Part shown: piece by piece, positions 18,146 to 25,994 of the stretch | Position numbering within the stretch: position 1 is the stretch's first letter | How the letters are laid out: each line of letters opens with the position of its first letter | Origin: Aurantiacibacter marinus | Lineage (GTDB): Bacteria > Pseudomonadota > Alphaproteobacteria > Sphingomonadales > Sphingomonadaceae | Length of the DNA stretch: 64,000 nt | Assembly: GCF_001021555.1 (NCBI RefSeq) | Contig: NZ_LDCP01000001.1 | Location: 868,001-932,000 of the forward strand | Direction of reading: 5' to 3' | Notes under the pieces: model-generated | The model's input: the letters and a program-made list of their open reading frames with translations, nothing else | Told to the model about the DNA's origin: nothing | The model's database searches: none | Position numbers and translations under genes: made by a program

Positions 18146-19335
18146 CGGTCATTTGTCCCTGGATTAATTTTCCGCAGCGCCGCTTGTGCTTCGACGCCTT
18201 CGGCATCGGCGGTCATCAGGCTGCGCAATATGCCTTCGCGAATGCCGCGGTCTGCAACGCCAAGGCGCGGTGCGGGCCAGATTTCCAGTATCGCCTCCAG
18301 TATTGCGCATCCTGCCACGACCAGCTCTGCCCGCTCATGTCCGATACAATCGAGTTTGCTGCGATCTTCGGGCGACATGCCCGAAAGGCGCTGAGAAATA
18401 TCCAGCATGCTGTCTGTCGGCACGATCAGGCCATCTACTTCCTTGCGGCTGTAGTGCGGAAGGCCAAGATGCACGCTGGCCAGCGTTGTCACCGTGCCGC
18501 TTGTGCCAAGCAGGCGCTGGTTGTCCGCCTTGTGAGTTTCGATACGCTGTGCAAATTCGGCAAAGCTTTCCCGGACAAGGGCTTTCATTCTTTCATAGCG
18601 GGCGAGGCGGTCCGCTTCGCCGCCGCTTTCGTGACCGACGGTTTCGGTAAGCGAGACGACGCCCCATGGCACGCTTTGCCAATCCAGAATGCGCGGGACA
18701 GGGGCACCCGGTTCAATCAGCACGAGTTCTGTCGAGCCGCCGCCAATGTCGAAAATCACAGCCGGGCCGATGCCGTCTTCCAGCAGGATATGGCAGCCTA
18801 GAACCGCGAGCCGTGCCTCTTCCTGCGCGCTGATAATATCCAGCACAACGCCGGTTTCCTGGCGGACGCGTTCAATGAATGCCTCGCCGTTTTTGGCGCG
18901 TCTGCAAGCCTCTGTCGCAACAGAACGGGCGAGGTGGACATTGCGTTTGCGGAGCTTGTCTGCACAGATATTAAGCGCGCCCAGCGCCCGGTCCATGGCG
19001 TCATCGGACAATTGCCCAGTCTGCGCCAATCCCTCCCCAAGCCGGACAACCCGGCTGAAGGCATCGATCACGACAAAGTTTTCGTCCGATGGACGCGCGA
19101 TCAGCAAGCGGCAATTGTTGGTGCCAAGATCGATCGCGGCATAGGCCTGCTTGAATGATTTGTGCGGCGGGCGTCTCCAACCAGACGCTTCGCGCTGATT
19201 GCCTGGTCTGCCGTCGCCGGGAGTGCGTTTCGGGCCCTGTATCGGATTGCGGGGGCGTCCAGCTGTGGTGCTGGCCTTGCCGCCCGCTCGAACTTGGGCT
19301 TTTTCGCGACCGTCCGGCGGGAATTGATCCGCCAT
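18142..19335 (-). CDS. Ppx/GppA exopolyphosphatase / guanosine pentaphosphatase family protein
   Basis: A product of about 397 residues. After a basic, proline-rich N-terminal extension of about 45 residues, the actin-like ATPase fold begins with AAIDLGTNNCRLLIA, the first phosphate-binding loop. The second is FDIGGGSTEL, and the catalytic acidic region includes TEACRRA and SAQEEARLA. The family hydrolyses inorganic polyphosphate or pppGpp, linking it to phosphate storage and the stringent response. Members of this length lack the C-terminal HD domain of long Ppx enzymes. The ATG at 19335 is preferred over 19368. Confidence 0.92.
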   Translation of the reverse strand: MADQFPPDGREKAQVRAGGKASTTAGRPRNPIQGPKRTPGDGRPGNQREASGWRRPPHKSFKQAYAAIDLGTNNCRLLIARPSDENFVVIDAFSRVVRLGEGLAQTGQLSDDAMDRALGALNICADKLRKRNVHLARSVATEACRRAKNGEAFIERVRQETGVVLDIISAQEEARLAVLGCHILLEDGIGPAVIFDIGGGSTELVLIEPGAPVPRILDWQSVPWGVVSLTETVGHESGGEADRLARYERMKALVRESFAEFAQRIETHKADNQRLLGTSGTVTTLASVHLGLPHYSRKEVDGLIVPTDSMLDISQRLSGMSPEDRSKLDCIGHERAELVVAGCAILEAILEIWPAPRLGVADRGIREGILRSLMTADAEGVEAQAALRKINPGTNDR

Positions 19336-19378
19336 GATCGTACTTTCCAATAATCTATCACCCGCCACATCTGAGCGG

Positions 19379-19394
19379 AACCTGAAATCAGGTT
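19379..19394. promoter_or_regulatory. Inverted repeat in a divergent promoter region
   Basis: AACCTGA and TCAGGTT are separated by two A residues. The repeat lies between the divergent ppx and arsenosugar-type glycosyltransferase genes, where an operator would be expected. No matching regulator is encoded nearby and the motif was not recognised. It could equally form a short RNA hairpin. Confidence 0.35.
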
Positions 19395-19474
19395 AGACGA
19401 AGCCAGGACTTGATACAAGTTAAGCTGACGCCGGGCACTCGCCAGCCGTGGTCAGGAAAGCTACAGAGCACGGG

Positions 19475-20059
19475 ATGGTTGATGTGCTTCCCCAAATCGC
19501 GCTGATCGCGAAATTTCCCACACCGGGTCGTGCGAAAACGCGGCTGGTGCCTGCCTTGGGCGAAGAAGGTGCTGCGCAGGTTCACCGCCGCTTGGTTGAG
19601 CGTACGATGGTGACTATCCGGACAAGCGGCCTGCCATTTTCTGTCTGGACTACGGGAGCGAGCCATGCGGAATTTGCCGATTGGTTGGGCGACGATATCA
19701 GGTTTGTTGAGCAGGGCGAGGGCGACCTTGGGGCGCGCTTGGCGCGTGTGCCGGCCCCGGGCATTGTGCTGGGCGGAGACATTCCCGGACTGACGGTGCA
19801 GCATTTGCGCGACGCTGCAGCGGGCTTGGCGCAAGTGCCGGCGGTGATTGGCCCCGCCAGCGACGGTGGGTATTATCTCCTTGGATTTCAACATCAAATG
19901 CCATTCTTGTGGCGTGATATGCCGTGGGGGACTGAAACGGTCCGAGAACGCACTGAGATGCTCCTGAGGGAACAGAAAATCGCTTATCGGTTGCTGGATG
20001 AACTTGACGATTGCGACCGGCCGGAAGACCTCGTGAAATGGCCTGACCTTTTAGAATGA
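19475..20059 (+). CDS. TIGR04282-type (DUF2064) glycosyltransferase of arsenosugar-type clusters
   Basis: About 194 residues with a GT-A-like nucleotidyl/glycosyl-transferase fold: IAKFPTPGRAKTRL at the N-terminus, then VLGGDIPGL (metal-binding Asp) and PASDGGYYLLG, which together define the TIGR04282 family. Members are often encoded with ArsM and are proposed to help build arsenosugars, but their exact reaction is unproven. The ATG at 19475 (MVDVLPQ) is preferred over the GTG at 19448 because the family begins close to it. The stop overlaps the next glycosyltransferase by four bases. Confidence 0.9.
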   Translation: MVDVLPQIALIAKFPTPGRAKTRLVPALGEEGAAQVHRRLVERTMVTIRTSGLPFSVWTTGASHAEFADWLGDDIRFVEQGEGDLGARLARVPAPGIVLGGDIPGLTVQHLRDAAAGLAQVPAVIGPASDGGYYLLGFQHQMPFLWRDMPWGTETVRERTEMLLREQKIAYRLLDELDDCDRPEDLVKWPDLLE

Positions 20060-20781
20060 GCCGCGTTTCCATAGTCATTCCGATGCTCGAGGAAGAGCGT
20101 GCCTTGCCTGCGTTGGTAGAACATATCGCAAAGCTTGATCCGGCTCCTGCGGAGGTGCTTGCGGTCGATGGCGGCAGCAATGACAGGTCCACCGCGTTGG
20201 CAGAGGCGGCAGGTTGGCGGGTTGTCCAGACCGAGGCTGGCCGGGGGCGGCAGATCAATGCCGGTGTTGCGGCGGCGCGGGAGGATTTTGTCGTGGTGCT
20301 TCATGCCGACACCGTGCCGCCTGTCGATATGGTGGCAGTTATTGCCCGGACACTTTCCGATTCCCGAATTTCGCTCGCCGGGTTTACGCCTGTATTGCGA
20401 GGTCCGGAGAAAACCCGGTGGGGCACGACTGCGCACAATTTTGCCAAGACTTGGTATGCCCCGCTGCTGTTCCGGCCGCATCTTTTCGTGAAAGGTTGCC
20501 GCCTGCTGTTTGGCGATCACGCGATGTTTTTCCGCCAGACCCAGTTTCTGGAATGTGGCGGCTGCGACCCGGAGGCCAAGGTGATGGAAGAGGCTGATCT
20601 GTGCATTCGCATGACCCGCTTTGGCCGTGTGAAACTTGTTCTGCGCACCGTCGAAACATCAGACCGCCGTATCGCAGAATGGGGCGCGCTGAAGGCCAAT
20701 TGGATTTATCTGAAAGTCGGTTTTCTGTGGGGGATTGGCGCGAAAAAGCGGCTGGAGCGATATTACCCGGACGTGCGTTAG
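20056..20781 (+). CDS. TIGR04283-type glycosyltransferase family 2 of arsenosugar-type clusters
   Basis: A 241-residue family 2 glycosyltransferase. The N-terminal VSIVIPMLEEERALP, the VDGGSNDRS donor-binding block and HADTVPP (DxD-like) are the catalytic elements, and the C-terminal FLWGIGAKKRLERYY is typical of TIGR04283. It forms an overlapping pair with the TIGR04282 gene. Its stop codon TAG overlaps the stop codon TAA of the convergent SDR gene within four bases (20778-20781). The sugar and acceptor are not known. Proximity to arsM suggests an arsenic-containing acceptor. Confidence 0.92.
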   Translation: MSRVSIVIPMLEEERALPALVEHIAKLDPAPAEVLAVDGGSNDRSTALAEAAGWRVVQTEAGRGRQINAGVAAAREDFVVVLHADTVPPVDMVAVIARTLSDSRISLAGFTPVLRGPEKTRWGTTAHNFAKTWYAPLLFRPHLFVKGCRLLFGDHAMFFRQTQFLECGGCDPEAKVMEEADLCIRMTRFGRVKLVLRTVETSDRRIAEWGALKANWIYLKVGFLWGIGAKKRLERYYPDVR

Positions 20782-21779
20782 CGCGGTGCCGGGAGATATC
20801 CCTGCGCGATGCCGTATTGGATCAGCCGGTCCAGCCATGCGCTGTCGGTTGGCGGGCAGGAAAGGCCGGTGACTTCCCGTAATTCAGCGTCCGAAAAGCG
20901 TGGATCGCGGGTGAAGTATGCGCCAAAAGTCCCCAACATCCGCTCCGCCAGCATCCTTTCGCCAGAGCGCAGCGCGGAAGGATCATAATCCTCCGGGCTG
21001 ACGACCAGTGGGTCCGGGAAATGCTCAACCCGCGCCACACCATGCGCCAGTTCTGCGGCAGGTATCGGCATATCGGCGACGAGGTGGAAATAGCCGCTTT
21101 GTGCCGCATCCATATTCTCCGCCAACGCGACAATTCCGGCGGCCACATGGTTGATGGGCACCAAATCGAGAGTTGATCCGGGAACGCAAGGAAGCTGCGT
21201 CACCTTCCCGCGCGCCATCAAGCGGAAGACATTGCACAGCGACGGAAAATCTCGGATTGCACCGGTCGTGCTATCACCGAGCACAATGGATGGCCGCGCT
21301 ACTGCGAAGGGTACGCCGCTTTCCGCCACAACCCGCTCTGCCGCGGCCTTGCTGGCTTCGTAGCGATTGGTGAAGCGGGTGCCTTCCGGCACGGGCCCTT
21401 CCATAATCTCGCCTTCGCGCATCCCGCAAACATAGGCCGTGCTGACATGCAGAAAGCGTGCGCCCGCAGCCTTCGCAAAGGCCAGCGCATTGCGCGTGCC
21501 TTCGATATTGATGGCGCGCAAATCCTCTTCGGGCGCATCGAATTCCAGGCTGGCGGCGCAGTGGATCACGACATCGTACGGCTCTGGCGTGAGTCCCATC
21601 AAATCATGGGTCACATCGCCAGATACGGTTCGCAGGTCCGCTACTTCGGTCCCGTCATTCGCGCGCACCACCGGGTTGCGGCGGACCATCGCGACCACAT
21701 CATGCCCGGCAGCAACAAGCCGCGCACAAACTTCACCGCCGATGAGGCCGGCAGCGCCCGTTACGAGTATTTTCGCCAT
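20778..21779 (-). CDS. NAD(P)-dependent epimerase/dehydratase (extended SDR)
   Basis: A 333-residue extended short-chain dehydrogenase. The N-terminal VTGAAGLIG is the TGxxGxxG cofactor motif, STAYVCG carries the catalytic Ser/Thr, and RYEASK contains the YxxxK dyad. The C-terminal half is the substrate-binding region seen in male-sterility-type or 3-beta-HSD-like SDRs (LDLVPINHVA). It is nine bases downstream of arsM on the same strand, so it may act on the same pathway, for example on a sugar or lipid moiety attached to arsenic. That role is inferred only from position. Confidence 0.85.
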   Translation of the reverse strand: MAKILVTGAAGLIGGEVCARLVAAGHDVVAMVRRNPVVRANDGTEVADLRTVSGDVTHDLMGLTPEPYDVVIHCAASLEFDAPEEDLRAINIEGTRNALAFAKAAGARFLHVSTAYVCGMREGEIMEGPVPEGTRFTNRYEASKAAAERVVAESGVPFAVARPSIVLGDSTTGAIRDFPSLCNVFRLMARGKVTQLPCVPGSTLDLVPINHVAAGIVALAENMDAAQSGYFHLVADMPIPAAELAHGVARVEHFPDPLVVSPEDYDPSALRSGERMLAERMLGTFGAYFTRDPRFSDAELREVTGLSCPPTDSAWLDRLIQYGIAQGYLPAPR

Positions 21780-21787
21780 GCGTTATC

Positions 21788-22837
21788 TCAGCAGCAGGCA
21801 GCAGCAGCGGATGCGGGATTAGCGTCCGACTGCCCGAACGGCACAGCCGTGCCGCATCCAGGGAACACGCCGTAATGGCGGCTGAAATCGCCAATGAATT
21901 CGAAATGCGGGGCAAAGCGCGTTTGCGCCAGCATCAGCCAGCTGTTGCCGCAGACCGGGAAAATACGGCCCGCCTCTATCGCGTGATGTGCGTCGAGGTG
22001 GAAGGTATGCTCATGGCCCGCAACACTTCCCTTGTAGCGCACCGCCTGCCCGTAATCTTCGCACTGCGGCTCCAGCTGCGGCATTTTGAACAAACGATAG
22101 GTGGCAGAAACGAAGTTGATGCCTTCCAGCTTTTTGGAAACTTCTGCATCATTGATGCCGAGCGGGCGATCGGTGACAAGGCGCGGATCGGCGAACCCGG
22201 CTGCCTTTGCGAGCCGGTCAAAATCACCCCAATACAGCGCGCCGGAAAGGCATTCCCCGTGCAATACCGGATCGTCCAGCAAATGCGCGGGCACGCGGCG
22301 GTCTGCATATACGTCAGAGAAATACAGCTCCCCGCCAGGTTTCAGCAGCTTGTGCGCAGCGCGGAAAACGGCTTCCTTGTCGGCCACCAGATTGATGACG
22401 CAATTGGATACGATCACATCGAAACTGCCTTCTTCAAGGCCAAGATCATCCAGCTTCTCGATATCGCCTTCGACGAAGTGCGTGTTGGCGTATCCAAACC
22501 GCTCCGCGTGCCAATCCTGATGCTCGCGGGCCACGGCGAGCTGTTCAGGCGTCGCGTCCACTCCCGTCACGCTGCCGTTCGGTCCGACGAGCTGCGCGAG
22601 AAGGTAGACATCCTGCCCGCTACCCGATCCCAGATCGAGCACATTGCACCCTCCCATCGCCTGCGGGGTCACAAGTCCGCATCCGTAATAGCGGGCCTTT
22701 ACATCAGGATGGACATTGGCGAGCGCGGTCAGAATATCGGGCGCTGGCCTTTCAGTCGTGCAGCAGGCATCAGTGCGCAAATCGGCCGATTGCGCCAGCA
22801 CTTTGCCGTAATAATTCTGCGAGTTTTCAAGATTCAT
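21788..22837 (-). CDS. arsM: Arsenite S-adenosylmethionine methyltransferase
   Basis: A 349-residue SAM-dependent methyltransferase that methylates As(III). The SAM-binding motif is VLDLGSGSGQD. Four cysteines match those used by characterised ArsM enzymes in spacing and context: C25 (within ACC), C53 (YYGCG), C146 (SNCVINL) and C196 (GECLSGA). The first pair normally modulates access and the last two bind arsenic. The C-terminus ends in CC, also common in the family. The ATG at 22837 was chosen because the N-terminal NYYGKVLAQSADL matches the usual start. Upstream in-frame codons lack family character. It is divergent from the disulfide oxidoreductase gene. Confidence 0.95.
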   Translation of the reverse strand: MNLENSQNYYGKVLAQSADLRTDACCTTERPAPDILTALANVHPDVKARYYGCGLVTPQAMGGCNVLDLGSGSGQDVYLLAQLVGPNGSVTGVDATPEQLAVAREHQDWHAERFGYANTHFVEGDIEKLDDLGLEEGSFDVIVSNCVINLVADKEAVFRAAHKLLKPGGELYFSDVYADRRVPAHLLDDPVLHGECLSGALYWGDFDRLAKAAGFADPRLVTDRPLGINDAEVSKKLEGINFVSATYRLFKMPQLEPQCEDYGQAVRYKGSVAGHEHTFHLDAHHAIEAGRIFPVCGNSWLMLAQTRFAPHFEFIGDFSRHYGVFPGCGTAVPFGQSDANPASAAAACC

Positions 22838-22929
22838 GAAACCGTGGCCCTTCTTTGTGCGAATAGGGATCGCATAGACGGAATGATCTTCGCTGGTCAT
22901 CCTCAAACAGTTACGCATGGGAAATATTG

Positions 22930-24348
22930 ATGGATTACACGCATGACGTGATTGTGATTGGCGGCGGTGCTGCGGGCCTGACGGCGGCGGGCGGTTGCGC
23001 TCTGTTCGGGCTGAAGACGGCGCTGATCGAAGGCCACAAGATGGGCGGCGAATGCCTGAACAATGGCTGCGTCCCGTCAAAGGCGCTGATCGCGTCTGCC
23101 AAGCGCGCAGCCGAGGCGCGCGAGGAAATGCGCGCCGGTGTTGGGTTGGCCGCTCCGCATGTGGAATGGACCGGCGTTCATGCGCATGTTCACAAGGCGA
23201 TAGCCGATATCGAGCCGCATGATTCAGTCGAACGGTTCGAGGAAATGGGCTGCGAGGTCATTGAGGACTGGGCGAAGTTTACAGGTCCCAAATCGGTTGA
23301 GGTCGGTGGCCGCACGCTGACTGCACCGCGCATCGTGATCGCCACCGGATCATCGCCTTCAATCCCGCCCATCCCGGGGCTGGATGACGTGCCTTATCTC
23401 ACCAATGAAAACCTGTTCGACCTGACCGAGCAGCCAGAGCATCTCGTTATCATTGGCGGCGGCGTGATCGGCATGGAAATGGCGCAAAGCTTCCGCCGCC
23501 TTGGCAGTGCAGTCACGGTTATCGAGCCGGGCAATCCGATGGGCCGCGATGACCGCGATTCGGTCGCCATCGTGGTCGATGTGATGAAGGCCGAGGGCGT
23601 CCGCTTTGTCGATGGCAAGGGCGCGAAAGTGGCGCAGGGCAGCGATGGCGCGATTACTGTCACCACCGATGGCGGAGAAGACGTAACCGGCAGCCACCTG
23701 CTGATCGCAGTAGGCCGCAAGGCGCGCGTTGCGGGTTACGGCCTGGAGGAACTGGGCGTTGAGCTGGGCCGCAACGGCATAAAGGTCGATGCGCGCCGCC
23801 GCACCAGCCTTAAACATATCTACGCCATTGGCGATTGCCGCGAAGGGCCGCGGCTGACGCATGTGTCAGGCTATGAAGGGTCCAACGCCGTTCTGGAAAT
23901 TGCGCTCGGCGTGCCGGCCAAGGCCGATTTCACCGCCCTGCCGTGGTGTACCTACACCGAACCCGAAGTCGCCCAGATCGGCATGACCGAAAGCGAAGCA
24001 CGCGAAGCTTATGGTGACAAATTGCGCGTCGTCACAGAGGGGTTTGACCATAACGAACGCGCCATTGCGGAAGGGCTGGAGAAAGGCCATCTGAAGGTCA
24101 TGTTCAAAGGCAAAAAGGTCGTCGGGGCAAGCATTTGCGGCATCAATGCGGGCGAATTGCTGCTGCCGTTCACGCAGATGATGACCGGCAAGTCGGGCAG
24201 CTTCGATATGGGCGGGGCGATCATCAGCTATCCCACCCGCTCTGAAATCATCAAGGCGGCAGCCTTTGCAGTGTGGGAGCCGACGGTGTTCGGCATATGG
24301 CCCAAACGCTGGGCCGCCTTTGTGGCCAAGATCCGGCGGTCCTTCTGA
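22930..24348 (+). CDS. Pyridine nucleotide-disulfide oxidoreductase (MerA/Lpd-like)
   Basis: A 472-residue FAD enzyme of the dihydrolipoamide dehydrogenase / mercuric reductase superfamily. The FAD motif VIVIGGGAAG, the redox disulfide C42-LNNG-C47, the NAD-binding VIIGGGVIGMEMA and the FAD-anchoring YAIGDC are all present. At the C-terminus the usual HPT..E acid-base motif reads SYPTRSE, so the catalytic His of Lpd is Tyr. This argues against a standard lipoamide dehydrogenase. It could reduce an arsenic, glutathione or other disulfide substrate. Its stop codon overlaps the radical SAM start (TGATG). Confidence 0.88.
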   Translation: MDYTHDVIVIGGGAAGLTAAGGCALFGLKTALIEGHKMGGECLNNGCVPSKALIASAKRAAEAREEMRAGVGLAAPHVEWTGVHAHVHKAIADIEPHDSVERFEEMGCEVIEDWAKFTGPKSVEVGGRTLTAPRIVIATGSSPSIPPIPGLDDVPYLTNENLFDLTEQPEHLVIIGGGVIGMEMAQSFRRLGSAVTVIEPGNPMGRDDRDSVAIVVDVMKAEGVRFVDGKGAKVAQGSDGAITVTTDGGEDVTGSHLLIAVGRKARVAGYGLEELGVELGRNGIKVDARRRTSLKHIYAIGDCREGPRLTHVSGYEGSNAVLEIALGVPAKADFTALPWCTYTEPEVAQIGMTESEAREAYGDKLRVVTEGFDHNERAIAEGLEKGHLKVMFKGKKVVGASICGINAGELLLPFTQMMTGKSGSFDMGGAIISYPTRSEIIKAAAFAVWEPTVFGIWPKRWAAFVAKIRRSF

Positions 24349-25346
24349 TGGCGACACGTTCCGCCTCTCGCAATGCGCCTGCGGGGGCTTCACCATTCGC
24401 GGTGGAGGCAAAGCGGCTGGTCGCTGAAAAATTCGCAGACCCCAAGGTAACCGCAGATGGCAGCCCGCGTGCAAGCGTCGCGCTGAAGAAGCTGGACACG
24501 TTGTGGTTCGCCACCGGCACATTGTGCAATCTCGCTTGTGCCAATTGCTACATTGAAAGCAGCCCTACGAATGATGCGCTGATCTATATGACGGCGGAGC
24601 ACGTGGGGCGTTCCCTGGATGAAATGGAGAGCGCGCCAGGCCGACTTAAAGCGCGCGAAATCGCCTTTACCGGCGGCGAGCCTTTCATGAACCCGGACAT
24701 CATCGCGATGCTGGAAGATGCTCTGGCGCGCGGGTACGACGTGCTGGTGCTGTCCAATGCCATGAAGCCAATGCGGCGGCATGAGGCGGAACTGCTGCGC
24801 CTGCGTGCGACCTTTGGCGACAAGCTGACGATCCGTGTGAGCATCGATCACCATACGCAGGCCGTGCATGAAGCAGAGCGCGGGCCGAATAGCTGGGAGC
24901 CGATGCTGGACGGGCTGCGCTGGCTTTCCGCGCACGGCTTTTCCCTTGCCGCTGCCGGCCGGCATCTGGGCGGCGAAAGCGATGAATTGGCGCGCCGGTC
25001 ATACGGTCTGCTGTTCGCTAGGGAAGGCATTGCGATAGACACCGGCAATCCGGCACGGCTGGTGCTGTTCCCGGAAATGGACGCCAGGGCAGACGTGCCC
25101 GAAATCACCGAGGCGTGCTGGGGTATTCTTGGCAAATTGCCGGACGCGCAGATGTGCGCAAGCAGCCGCATGGTCGTTCACCGCAAGGGGGAGCCTGAAC
25201 CGCGCGTAGTCGCCTGCACTCTGCTGCCATACGATCCCGGCTTCGATCTGGGGGCAACCGTGGCGGAGGCTGACCGCGAAGTGCCACTCAATCACCCGCA
25301 TTGCGCGCGCTTTTGCGTATTGGGAGGCGCAAGCTGTTCAGCCTAG
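24348..25346 (+). CDS. Radical SAM enzyme of the arsenic cluster
   Basis: A 332-residue radical SAM protein. The cluster-binding motif is C60-x3-C64-x2-C67 (CNLACANC), followed by FTGGEPF, the canonical GGE SAM-binding element. The C-terminal region is Cys-rich (C319, C323, C330 and others at MCAS and ACTLL), reminiscent of a SPASM/Twitch auxiliary Fe-S site. The motif context CYIESSP differs from canonical ArsS, where the third Cys is usually followed by a His-containing stretch. The start overlaps the oxidoreductase stop by one base, giving translational coupling. A role in adding a carbon or adenosyl unit to methylated arsenic is possible but inferred only from context. Confidence 0.88.
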   Translation: MATRSASRNAPAGASPFAVEAKRLVAEKFADPKVTADGSPRASVALKKLDTLWFATGTLCNLACANCYIESSPTNDALIYMTAEHVGRSLDEMESAPGRLKAREIAFTGGEPFMNPDIIAMLEDALARGYDVLVLSNAMKPMRRHEAELLRLRATFGDKLTIRVSIDHHTQAVHEAERGPNSWEPMLDGLRWLSAHGFSLAAAGRHLGGESDELARRSYGLLFAREGIAIDTGNPARLVLFPEMDARADVPEITEACWGILGKLPDAQMCASSRMVVHRKGEPEPRVVACTLLPYDPGFDLGATVAEADREVPLNHPHCARFCVLGGASCSA

Positions 25347-25379
25347 GGCACTTTTTGCAACTGTAAGCGTAAACCTATC

Positions 25380-25796
25380 ATGATCAGACTCGTACTTGCT
25401 TCAGCGGCAGCTATCGCCGCCATCTCCTCCTCTGCCCCGGCGCAGCGGTCCATCGACGGGACTTATCTTGATCAGGGAGGCTATGTGCAGATCACGGTCG
25501 GCCCGTGCGGCAGTGCGCGCTGCGGCGAAATCACCCGCATCGTTCGCAACAAGCCGGGTGAAACCAACCGTGACAGGCACAATGACGATCCTGCGCTGCG
25601 CAGCCGGCCCATCGTTGGGATCAACATTTTGCAAAACCTGCGCTGGTCCGATGGCGCGTGGCGAGGCCAGGTCTACAACCCCGAAGATGGCGGCACTTAC
25701 CGCGCAGTAGTGCGCCCGGCACGCGGCGGCGGTCTTGAAGTGCAGGGCTGTGTTACCCTATTCTGCCGAACCGTAAACTGGAGCGCAGCAGGCTGA
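25380..25796 (+). CDS. DUF2147 secreted protein
   Basis: A 138-residue small exported protein with an N-terminal signal peptide ending near SSAPAQ. The body matches DUF2147: it opens with a GTYL strand, contains VGPCGSARCGEI with two paired Cys, and closes with VQGCVTLFCRTVNW, again with two Cys, suggesting two disulfides in the periplasm. Homologues form a small beta-barrel of unknown function. It starts 33 bases after the radical SAM gene, possibly from its own promoter. Confidence 0.85.
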   Translation: MIRLVLASAAAIAAISSSAPAQRSIDGTYLDQGGYVQITVGPCGSARCGEITRIVRNKPGETNRDRHNDDPALRSRPIVGINILQNLRWSDGAWRGQVYNPEDGGTYRAVVRPARGGGLEVQGCVTLFCRTVNWSAAG

Positions 25797-25864
25797 CCAT
25801 CGCGACGCGTGCAAAAGCTTGACCGAATCCGGCCCGCGCTATAGAGGGCCGCGCTTCACGGTAT

Positions 25865-25938
25865 TGCCCTGTCCTCTAATGGTAAGAGAGCGGACTCTGA
25901 CTCCGTCAATCAAGGTTCGAGTCCTTGCGGGGCATCCA
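25865..25938 (+). tRNA. tRNA-Gln (anticodon CTG)
   Basis: The 74-base sequence folds as a complete cloverleaf. The 7-pair acceptor stem pairs TGCCCTG with CGGGGCA, with one T-G pair. The D arm is CTCT...AGAG, the anticodon stem is five pairs with loop CTCTGAC (anticodon CTG, reading CAG), and the T arm is CAAGG-TTCGAGT-CCTTG. The encoded 3-prime CCA occupies 25936-25938. It marks the left edge of the accessory block, but no integrase or duplicated 3-prime end was seen. Confidence 0.95.
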
Positions 25939-25994
25939 GTTTTTCAGATCTCAGGCACAAAACGATCGCGGGCCGGTCAGGCCGGACTGATTGT

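Noticed and set aside
21788-23080. Longer ArsM beginning at 23080
   Set aside because: The extra 81 codons are Arg/Pro/Ser-rich, cross the divergent gene start and are not seen in ArsM proteins.
25865-25994. tRNA-Gln as an active integration site
   Set aside because: No integrase gene and no repeated tRNA 3-prime end were found in the window; only positional suspicion remains.
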